A stretch of 64,000 bases of DNA from Toxonevra muliebris (Eukaryota; Arthropoda; Insecta; Diptera; Pallopteridae): assembly GCA_963691655.1 (NCBI GenBank), contig OY829326.1, positions 91,071,235-91,135,234 of the forward strand, read 5' to 3'. Numbering within the stretch: the stretch's first letter is position 1; every line of letters begins with the position of its first letter. The notes beneath the pieces are model-generated. The model did no database searches. It was not told the origin of the DNA and was given only the letters and a program-made list of their open reading frames with translations. Shown piece after piece: positions 22,601 through 34,600 of this stretch. Both the position numbers and the translations under genes were made by a program.

Positions 22601-25600
22601 TTTTTAGCACACCATTTTTAATAATTAACGCAACCTCCTCCTCCTTCAAAAATGATGTTCTACCCGTCATTAGGTCGTCTTTTGTGGGTCATTGGTTCAA
22701 GATATCTTCTAGGTCGCAGTGCCGGACTTTTGGGCGTCCCAATCGTACCAATAATAATAATAATAATAATAACCTATTACAGTTGTTCGTACATATATTC
22801 CTCACTATAATATAATACACGATTAGTTACTTTCGCTTTTTGCATTAATTTTCTACTTGAGTTGCAACTGCAAATATATGAAGCGGAAAGTAACACCATA
22901 TACCATATCATTACAACACTATTTGGATGATGTGTTGAATAGTTCATTGACCTTAAAATAACGAAATTGTATAAAGTATATTATATTTTGCAATGTTAAG
23001 AAGTAACCACGCTTCCCAAAATGTTCTGTATAGACAATTATTGTAATTTTTCTATATACATGAGTTTAGGTTACTGAGTTTTGCAATAATATTGTTCATA
23101 TGCATATTAGTAATTATGTTTTTTAACGGTCTGGCTCTTGGTTTAAAGTGGCACGACATGGTCAATGCAAATTTGCTTACCTACTTAGTTCTTTTCTAAA
23201 TTTTCGGTCAGAAGATTGGCAGGTTATGTTCTCCAGTTTTAACTAGAAACTGTAATTCATTTATTTAGTTGGCACTATAACTGATTATTGATTTTGGCCG
23301 CATTCGCCAGTCGCCTTTGCTATGTGTGCATTGGCTCTCGTTGGTCTTGGTCCTCGTCTTTTGAACGAAGATTGGTTCGTCCTCTTCTGCACGTTCCACT
23401 ACCGTGGCTCGAATAGAATTCCCTCAAAACGACCCAGTCAGCGAAACCGCTATGACATTGTCGACATACAGCTCATAGTTTCACCTTCTTTGATGCACGT
23501 CGGTCACGCATATTCGACCTCAAGGCTGGCATTGTTGCTGTTGCTAATGCTATATAAACGTTAAAGGTGCGAGAAAATTAATTTTTGTCCCATTATTTTT
23601 ATAATTATCGCGAGTGCCTGCACGGGTGAAAATTCGGAAAAAATTTCACTTTTTATGAATCATCTGGATCAGAAATCTATATATATAAAATAGAGCTCTG
23701 TTAAATGTTTAGTCCTAATAGGTTTCTATATTGTCATGAAATTTAGTATGTAATTGCTTTTGACATTTGTCGAGTTAAGTCGATATTTATTTTAAGTTAA
23801 TTTCAAATAATTTCTTTAATATAGACCATTATTTGGACCAAAGTCAGCTTTTTTATAAAATTTAGCTAGTTAATGCAAAATGCTGGTTAAACTATAAGAG
23901 GTACATAAAAATTATGTACAGAAAGATTATAGATCTTATAGTTTGCTAAAAATACAGTCAGTGGTGGTATATATCTAAACTTAATAGTTTACCTGTAAAA
24001 TGCATTTTTATATTAAAAATTTGTTCCCCTTACATTTGTTAGTGTAAATATTTATGTTTTTCCTAGAATCAAAACCAAAGATTTTTTTTACTTCGCTCGC
24101 TGTGATTTCCACCACACAAACACAAAGCAGAAAAGAATGCGTATGAGCTTTGCGTTTGAAATTCTTTTTCATTTGCATGCATGTAACTACATATTACTAA
24201 TTTGATCACAGTATTTCACAGTGATGTGTGGATGAGTTGGTTAGAAGGGAAGGTAAAGTAGTAGGTGTAGAATAGTGAGTGGAATAGTGAGTTCGAATCC
24301 CACTTAAAGCGGGACCAAATAATTTTTTTTTTCAATATATTTTTTTTATAGGTGTGGTGAAAAAAAAATAAATATACAACAAAAAACATATACCGACAAA
24401 GGTGTAACTTGATTTCATGGACATATGCCCATCAATAACTCAGATAATTTTTGGGTATATCTCCACAATCAGAGATTTAGTACAAGGATGTTAATTGGAA
24501 ATGTAATTCCGCAGTAAAAATGTCTGTGAAATTGAAAAAGGGGACATGGGATCTCCTATATAATCTGAGTTTTAGCTATGGAATATCTCAGTATTCATTT
24601 GTGTCACGTCACTAAAATACGATATTTGTCAATGGCATTCTATAAAAAAATATGGATAGGCGTGGCCTTTTCCGTTCCACTCTAATGCTTTTATATATAT
24701 TTCTTAGAAACTATTTTTAGTTCAGTACTAAGATTTGGAATGATAATATGATTTGTCAATGGAATTTGGTGGGTAAAGTATGGGTAGACTTAAGTTCGTG
24801 ACTGTTCCACCTCGGTTTTATAAGGTATATTTACTAAATTATTTGTGGTTAGAGAGCTTTGATTGCCAATGGAAAATGCTAGAAAAAAAATGAATGGAAT
24901 AAATAAAATATGCGTGACACCTCCCATGCAAAGAAAATGTTTGAAACTGTATACCTGAGAAACCATTGCAAAGAACACACTGGCAGTTTGTGTGTAAAGG
25001 CGGATGGTTAGTAGTAGTTGTTGGGCAGAATGTGGAAGTGTTTTGGCATACAAAGGAAATGCTTCAAAAGGTATATATGTATCTCTGCCTTATTTTGCTA
25101 AGGCCCTAACATCAGTTTTTCAGTATAGAGTTTTCGAAGGATTATGATAAAAAATGTGCCCTGTACCGAAAATTTTAGAAACCTACACTGAAAACTTGCA
25201 ATCTTTTCTTTTAGTTTAAATTACAAATTCTCGAAACAGTACTCCAAATACAAAAATGTTCCTGTAAAATTTGAAAAATGCGTGTTAGGGCTTTAGCAAA
25301 TTAAGGCAGCGATATGAGGAACCATAATAAGGCAAGCATTCAAAATTGAGTTGTAAAGGATGTATGTTGATAGTTATTAGAGAGCCATAGTAAGAAAGAT
25401 GGTGAAGGTTCGTATGTTAAGATGGGATGTTGATAGCAATAACTGAGAAGAATGTTGACACCATTAAATACGTGGAAGTAGAACTACTCATGTAAATGAT
25501 ACGAATGATTAGTGCAATGATTCGATTTTGATCTGAGACTTGCAAAAGTTTTGGTTGTTGTAATTTTTTCATTACCCCGACTTTGCCAGGTTCGGACAAC

Positions 25601-28600
25601 GAAGCTGGGCGAAGCCCAGCTAGTACCATATAAAAGTATTGAAATTAATAGTATCGAAGGTACAGGGAGACCTAACGTTATCGCAATTGAAAGGCGAAAA
25701 TCAAGCGATATAAAGTACTATTCAAAATTATAGCGCACTTAGTACTGACTATGTTCAAAGCTGAATAATTTCGGCATGAATCCAGAGAAATCCATCGAGT
25801 CTTTTTATTGTGAAACTCTCTTTTGTTCTATATTAGCTTGAGGGATAAAAATGATCACTATATTACAAAAAACAAAAAATATCAAATATTTTAGCTATTT
25901 AGCACAATTAGTAATAAAAATTACTATGAGTGCTTGCATAAAACCAGTCTTCTTACCACTAGTTATAAATAGAAAAGTCATGTAGCTGGTATTTTAAATA
26001 TTAAAGTTTCTTCTTTCATATTCGCCTATAAATGATAAGAGTTAAATAACCTTTCATTCATATTATTATCACTATCATATTACATCATATTATAAACGTG
26101 TTATATGTATTACAAAAAACAGAATTACTGTACTAGCGGTATGCAGTCGTATATTTAGGTACGTATTGTCATGTGCCAAGTTCAATGTTTCCTCTTAAAC
26201 ACAAACAATATGGAATTACAAGTACATATTATAAAGTAAACTACATCATAATATGATGTAGCTTTTCATAGTATTTCATTATTGTTTTGTATTTGTTTTT
26301 TTTTTGTTTGTTATGATGTGAAAGAAAATCACATTTGCACAAGACAAAATGCAAAGAAGGGCTTGAATATATTGTACATTTGTATACATACAGTGGTATG
26401 TGAAAATTGTTCAGTAGTTTCCTTAAATAACAATACAACATTTAAAAAATTGTTGAGCAATTTATTCAAGATTATTCATAGTGCAACCGGAAGTTCATAT
26501 GCGGAGTATGTCTAAAACACAATCATCTCAGACACATAAACAAATTCACATTTTTTAATATGGTCGTAAAATTTAAAGATTAATTTTATGGCTTATAAAA
26601 ATTAATTTATTATACATGCATTTTGTTTTTTTTTACTAAGCTTTGAAATTTATTTTAAAATTTAAAATATTCAAATGAAAATGAAATTAATAGACAAAAA
26701 AAAAATTAACTGACTTAAAAAATAAAATACAATATATGCAAATATATTTATAAACTATTGTATATGTTTTCCCTTCTTTTTCTCCAAGTTCACAAGAACA
26801 AAAGAACCTTCTTTGCTTGCCCTATTTGCAAGAGACAATGAATTCTTCTACCACTGTTATATTCATATACAATGCCATGATACGATCCGATGATAATAGT
26901 GGCATTTTGAGTGAAACCGTGTCAAAATGCTAATGGGAAGTGTTTCACTCTTGGCTAATTGTTGTGACCTCTTAATCTACTCAACTATGCAGAAAACTGT
27001 TTTTCTAACATAGAAAAGTCTACTGCTGCTTCAGCGGCCACTACTGCTGCTACTGCTAAAAAAAATGATAATAATAAAGCAAAGAAGATAATTTAATTGT
27101 TAAACATCACAAACAAAACTGTTCTAACATTTAGCATAATTAGTGGCAGAAGAAAAAGCTTACCGCTGGCAAGACGGTGCTGCAATATAACGTTCTTGAG
27201 GAAAATTGGTTTTGGAAGATTTTTATGCGTATGTATGTACGCACTAGTATTTATAATACTTACATAAATAGATCTAATGTACTGCAACCAATAGGTCCAT
27301 TGTATCACCAATAAGAGCTTATTTATGGGCATTCAGAAAGGTCAATCTTACTGAGAAATCGCAGTAAGAATTTCTGCTCAAAAAATCGAATGTCCCAACT
27401 AATCTTGCCAGTGCCCCAAATACTTTTTCCTCCTACGAGTGAATGACTCGTTTCAATTTCTTTACGTCAAAAGTGCTGAGTGCACGAGTTCCGCATAAAA
27501 GACTATGGGTAAAATTAATTGTATAACCAATCCTTTCTTAGTCTTAAGAGGTAAACACTCGCCAGTCATCCGAACACTACGTAATGCTATACGAGTAACA
27601 CTATAACTTTAACCCTTTCAGTCATGATACCCTACAAAGGGACAATCTTCGATAGCTAATAAATATGTTTTAAATTTTATAATCTGCTAAAAAAAATATA
27701 TATATTCAGTTCTGTTAAGTATTTTTCATGTTTTTGGATTACTAAACATTGGAAATTTCATGATTACTCGTATGCCATTATTTTAAAGGTTTTTGTCTTT
27801 GAAGTCAAGTCAAAAATATATGTCCAAAAATTTATCATCAAAACTGGTTGAATTATTTTAACAAAAAATCAACAATTCATTGCTAAATGGAAATATTGCT
27901 TTTCTAGTATATTTGTAAAGGATAAAAATTGTGAAAATCCGAAAATTAAAGAAAAATCATTATCGGATTTTTGTCTACAACTTCAGAAGTATAATAGTTC
28001 TAGATTTAATAGCGTGAATAAGGATACTCAAAGGCGTGACACGTGTTTATTTTAGTTGCAGAAGTATTAAGCAATCATGAATTTTACGCAAAATTTATCT
28101 ATCGGACCCAATTAAAAAGATGGACTGATAGGGTTAAGTATTCTTCTACCCGGGCATAAAACACAATAAAAAACCAGAAAACGTAAATTTCAGGTACTAA
28201 AATTTTGAGATCTGGATACCTATTGCTGTAGAATGGTTTAGAGGAAAGCGCAGACGATTCCAATGTGCCTCAATAATAATCCGAATTGGATTAAACTTCA
28301 CTTCTTTAGTAGTCCAGTCGGTAGAGTAAAAAATGCACCAAAAGTTCATAAAAAATATAATCTTAGATTTTTCTTCAGTAATTGTTAGCGGGGACATTAT
28401 AGATGGAAAAACCACGAAAATCAGTTCAGGGGTTGCAGAGCGACCTCCCCCCTCAAAAAAAACCCCACTGTGGTGAAAAGCCTTTTTTACTAATAACTGG
28501 TTAACTGTTGGAGATATCAAAAAATTGCTTACCACAAAAAGAAAAGCTTGAGTGATTTCCTAAAAAATAACTATCATATAATTTTTTCGTATATGCCATA

Positions 28601-31600
28601 GTTTTCGATACATTCAATATTTAAAAAATTGCAAATTTGTGCTTTGGATGTACGTTGGATTTTTGTTTATTTATAGGAAAAATTGAATTACTTGAAAACT
28701 AAACAAGCTAGGAAGAAAAATCAAAATGGGTTATATGGGAAGGGGATATATCATGCCATTTTCATTGACAACGGATAATTTTTAGTACACAAACATAACA
28801 ATATATTATGTATAGTTGCCTGTTGGTTTTCGCTACTTTTACTATTTGCAGGCCTAATAAAAATAACTGATTTCAACATGTTTTATAAATGTATTATCTT
28901 TTAGTTTAAAACCCATTTTGACTTGTTTGGTTTTCGAGTAATTCAATTTTTCCTATAGGTTGCGTGCGCAAAGTTTCGAATAAACAAAAATGCGCGCGCA
29001 TCCACAGTACATTAAAAGTAAAAAAATGCAATTTTTTATATATGGAATATTTCGAAAACTATAAAATCACTCAAGCTTTTTTTTTGTGGTAAGCAATTTT
29101 TTGATATTTCCAACGGTTAACCAGTTATTAGTAAACAAAGGCTTTTTTTATGATGACAATCTTTGTAACGACTGGTCTATAGTAGTACATATTTATGTAT
29201 AATATCAAGAAAGATTTCTGGCCAAACAGCGAGGGCACTAAATAGCGCAACGGCTAGGAAAAGTATCTTAAATATTTCCCTATCCCTAAATAAATTTGAT
29301 TTTTTAAAAAAATTATAGATCGTTCAACAGTTCTAACATAAAAATATCTACCATTACTAGTAAAAAAAGAAAAATTAATTATTTCTCCATAGCAGTGATC
29401 TGCTACTATCTATCGCATCATTTCACAGAAGGCTATCGACTTTTAAACAAAACAAATCATCATTATAATAATAAACACAAACTTTTTAATAACACCAAAA
29501 GAATACAAACATTAATTGATTCTACTATTTGAGTTCTTTAGAAAAATAAAAGTACACACATACACAGTTTGTATAATTTCAAAAGAATTTATATTTAAAA
29601 ATGAAAGTTCTCATTTCTAAATTGGCTTTGTGGATATTGCAGATTACAATGATGGTATTATTAGTTAAAATAGTATTGATGGTGATAGCAGATAATGGTG
29701 GATGGATAAATTATCGTAAGATCTTTAGCTTCTTCGATTATTTTATAACTGTGTGCCTGTTTATTTTTATAGACTCCACTAAAAGAATAATTATAATTTT
29801 TTGTTTCTTTTGACTTTCTAGAAATTAGGTTAAATTTGCAAGAATCGCAACTTGAGGCAATTTGTTTTCCCGTATATGCTTAAACTATTGAAGATACCTA
29901 ACTGTTTTGCGTAAATAATAAGATAATTAATCATCATGCGATTTGAATTTTTTTTGTGTTAGTTATTAACTTTGGAAATTGATATAAGCCAGAAATTATT
30001 TGTAAAGCTGTGAATGAAACGGGAGACAAATGAGTTGTATTTGTAGCAACAATAATCCATCACGTGGAGAGTACACATCTTGCCGTTATAATATCAAAAT
30101 TAAAGAACATGTTTTGAACACTTTACTGTGAATTTAATTATAGTTCAGTGGACGGTTTTTAGAATCAACTTTTTTTCTAAGAAAAGTACATTTTTATTTC
30201 AATGCTACATAGCCGTTGCATTTATTAATTTTTTTTCTAAGCTTCATAGTCGTTTTGAATAATTATAGGCGTAAAATATTTAAGAAATACATACGTAACA
30301 TATGCAGCATACATTTCATTTCTTATACATAAATGTACGTTATACACAGTAACATTTTATTAGGTAAAAGCCCTAAAAGCGAGAAGAACAATCGAACAAA
30401 AATTAATTCCAAACCTACTCAGAAAACTAAAGTCAATTCTTAAGATTTTAGGAAATTACAAACAAGCCATAAAAATTGCTTAAGTTTTCTGGACAACTAA
30501 GATTTCCGAACTTAAGAATTCTTGCGTCCACTGTATATATATTAGATTGCTCATCTGTGCACGTTCGCCTTTTTCCTGCTTTTTTTACAAGGGTCAATAA
30601 TTTTGGTGGCGTAGGATAGTAGTACAGTATAATCCCTTTAATTCGAAATGGCAAGGGACCAGCAATTTTTTATGAATTGCAGAGGTTTTCGATTTAACGA
30701 GATTTCGATTTCTGCTTGAGTTTCTTCAATATTTTATGCAAATATTAAAATAAATTAAAAAAAAAACTTGTCCAGGACTATTAATCCTTACAGTTATCCT
30801 TAAGTTTTCCAATGGGGCATAATGTCTGCTATAACCTTTGTAACCAGGAATTAAAGCAAAGGCAACTTACGGCGGTGACGCTGCATGTATACAATCCACT
30901 CATGGAAACCATATCTCCCATTTTACTTGAGTTTTCGAACATTATTGGGACACACAATCCCCGAGTTAACGAGGTCAAAATTAGAAAAATACGATTTGAC
31001 GGCTTCTTTTCAATTTATTTAATAGAAAACAAAAACAATTATTCATTTAACTGAAATATGTATATAATATGGACACCATTAAAACTATATTTTGAAAAGC
31101 CTGTAATTTTTTGTTGTTTAAGGCTCTTCTTGCGTATCTTGTCAACCACAAAAAATTCCATCAAAAAAAGTGGACGTAGCTATCATTATGATTGATTTTT
31201 TTCGAATCATAGTTTCATAGAATTTCGCTTTGCATTACAAATTATAAGAGCTTGCCAACAATTAATTTCGATTTATAAGAAGTTAAACAGACCTTGTATT
31301 GAAAAAAAATACGAATTAGCGAATACGGAATTTTTGCGAATTTAAGCGATTTTTTCAAGAAACCAACAGTTTGTTGCGAATTATTGAGATTTTCGAATTA
31401 ACGGTATAGCGATTCTACTGTATTTATTTAAGCTACAAATTTTTACTCCAAAGCGCTTAGTTTCTAAGTAGAAGCAGAAAGAGTTAAAAAAAAAAAAATT
31501 TATTTTGTTTTTCGATATACAGTGAAAGAATTTATGTTCTTAATATTATTGTCAAATATTTAGAAGCAAATGTTAAGCTAGCATATCTGTTTTGACTGCA

Positions 31601-34600
31601 GTGCTGCATTTAGAACATCTGCAAATGTGTTTCAAGCATTATGGAATGCGTACTGCCAACATGAGAAAATAGTCGCATACATTTTTACCGTTGACGACCC
31701 TTGGGACATGTAGATGCCAGCGGTTCAGGAGCGGTCGTCAAAGGGTCATGCCGTTCTTTCGTTGAGATATCAATAGGGGTTGCTCTATGTCTAACAAAAA
31801 AAATTTTTTCATTACACGAATGGCTAAGTTTTGTAATTCTGCTATTGTTGCAGGGGCATACCATATACTAGACATAAAGAAAGAAAAACATCCAAATTTA
31901 TTTCACTTTTTCTCTTATAAAAAATCGAACCCGCGTGTGTATATAAATTTGGCACGAATAAAATAAATAATAAATAAAATGGTCTAAAAGATTATTCCTT
32001 AACATGTAAAAGTTATCAGCAATGAAAAAACAAATGCTTCACTCATAATAATTATAAATGATCGTAAAAAATATTTCTTGCAAAATAATAGTTATTATAT
32101 ACATATATTTGTATATGATTTAAAATTTGTCTATCTATAAATAACTTCAAATTAAAAAAAAAAAAAAATCAAAAACTTGATTTTTTCTTTTAACTTTGAG
32201 ACGACCTTTTCTTTAAAAATAAATAATTTTGAATGCTCCATAATATAAAAGTTGTAGGCAGAGTTTACCACCCTTATAAAATTGAAAAAATCCGCTTAAA
32301 AAAAAGAAATTATCAACAATTAAAGCCATTTATTTACCTTTTTAAAGAATATTTTTAATCCTTCAATTCAAAACCGAATGGATATTTTTCACAGGAGACT
32401 CCTATATTTTTTTCACATAATCTTTCAGAAAATCCACTAGCAGCAGAAAAAAATTGAATTTTGCACATTTCATATGTCTCGTATATAAAATATAATGGAA
32501 TATGTAGTTTTAAACATTTTTTATGTATTGAAAAACGCCAGTAGTGAGGAAGGTGATAGCAGAGAGATTAGTTAGTTTGGCAGGAATCTGTGTAAACCTC
32601 TCTAGTTATGAATTGTTCATTATAGATGATATTTATTTCAATTGCAATTTTTCATTTACTATTTTCATTTTAGGTTATGCCTGCTTTGCATACTCGTTTT
32701 AAGCCTGCTGAGGAGGGTTGGTCAAAACATCAAGATGATGATTTAGTTGAAAAGCTTTTCACTGCAACATTTCCAGCATTTAAATTTCCAGATCGTGAAC
32801 GCTTGCATGTTAGTTGTGGTGTACAATTATGCAAAGGAAAATGCCCAAATGTATGTACTTAAATATTTCTTTTAATTTATCATATGGTATAAAAATACAG
32901 TATTCACACGCTAATCCGAACATGACGTAATCTGAACCAGACTTGAGAGAAACTTGATCATTCTGAATTTAAAGGATTGAATTTTTCTTTGCTGTTAGAT
33001 TTTTTATAGAATAGAGAGTAAATAGTTTACAATTTTTTTTTTTTTTGTGGCTATTTCATACAAATACCACAGGCCGACAAAAAAAATCTTTTTGTTTGGT
33101 GCAGAGTAGAACTTTTTTAGAGTAATTTGCGCACGTTGATAAGTAACCTCCATTTTGTATGACTCCTTCAATAAATTTTTCGAACGTATTGAATAAAGTA
33201 TTGACAACCAGAGCTGATGGAGCAAAAAACTGACCTCAGTTTTGGATTTGGCGTGCCAAGATCACTCTATAAAAGTTGTTGCCTACCCTAGTTTGTTTTG
33301 ATTCTCGAGAAATATCTATCTGTTTTTTAACTGTAACTTGTAATTCCGTTCCTACTATGCATATATTTCAAGAATTCATTACTTAAAATTTGAAATTTTT
33401 TATTTCAATTTTATTCTTTTCCCAAATAAACTGTTCTATAGAATACTTCTGTAATTTTCTTTTCTTTGAATGAACTAATAAATTTAAAATGAATACTTTT
33501 CATTTTGTTATTATGAAATCTCAAATACAAAAGTTCCTTGAGCTCTCATGGTATGTTCAATTAGCTTTATAATTCGTAAGAGCGTGCAAATATTTTGTAA
33601 TATTACTGCAAATTGTTTAAATAAATATGGTAGGCAGATATCAATAGGTCGCTATCAGAATCACGAATGTGCGAAATAAGTTGTTTCGTTAAAATATTGT
33701 TGTAATGTTTAAACATTGTAGCTGGTACCTTCGGGAAAGAAATTCTGTGATTAAAAATTTCCATTAAAAATTGTATACATACCCGAAGTTTTTGCGAATT
33801 GTGGACTTGCCAATTTTAGATTGTTTGCCATGTATTACTTGAAAGTACTTATTATGAACATTCCTGGTTCTGGCACTATCTCATGCCCATAAGTGCAAGT
33901 GTTATTGTTAAAAAGACCCAACAAAGCGTTACCAGGCAATGCAGCACAGCACTTTATTTCTTTATATATATTACCTAAAATTTGTGTGCTGTTGTTATAT
34001 GAAATTTATGCCATTGCACTAAAATTTACTGAAGCTTTACAAATCTACCACGTCCATCCGACAGTTTGTGAGTATTATTTGTATACAAACACAAAGTATG
34101 CACGCATGCGCGCTAGCAAACAATTAATTGCTGACTGTTACTCGTAAGCATGTGGCTTTAGTCGAGGTTTTCTATGTAGTGCGCGGGGGTGTCGCATTGT
34201 ATCGTCTTCAATTAAGATTTCTAATGCATGCACATGTGGATGTAAGCTACGTTAATGTATCTATAGCGTACGCAATCAAATTATTTATAAATATTTATAC
34301 AATAGCGAAGAGCATGTAAACTTTCAATTTTATTTCTTGCTGTTAATGATGAATTTTTATTATGTTTTTGTTTTTAGGTAAATTGTCGCACTACCGAGAA
34401 ATTAAATTTAGCCACTGATAAACATTTGGCACGCATTGAAGTTTTCAATTCGTTGGCGGTGACAGCACCGCAAATAGAAGTAGATCGTTTGAGCTATGAT
34501 CGACGCTATAATATGAGTGGTGAGTATAAAATGGTGATATGTATACCGGGAGCTAAGATCAAAAGTTGTCGTTCATGAATAATGATGTTTCATAAACAAT

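Larger units (their letters stand above)
20967..32673 (+). other. 11.7 kb intron of the ZP gene, mostly mobile DNA
   Basis: The donor CAG|GTGAGT and the acceptor CATTTTAG|GTT are in phase 0, joining IDEQ to VMPALHTRF inside the ZP-C half. The intron holds a LINE fragment (21330-22775), a Helitron (23676-25623), a TTAA MITE (27609-28137), a foldback copy (28308-29179) and a Tigger-type element (30623-31422). The remaining stretches (20967-21330, 22775-23675, 25624-27608, 29180-30622, 31423-32673) have no recognisable gene. CTG/CTA trinucleotide repetition occurs near 27020-27060. Confidence 0.8.

Noticed and set aside
29601..29813. 70-codon ORF starting with a hydrophobic segment that resembles a signal peptide
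   Set aside because: It lies in the large intron, is dominated by Ile/Phe/Val, and has no recognisable mature domain.
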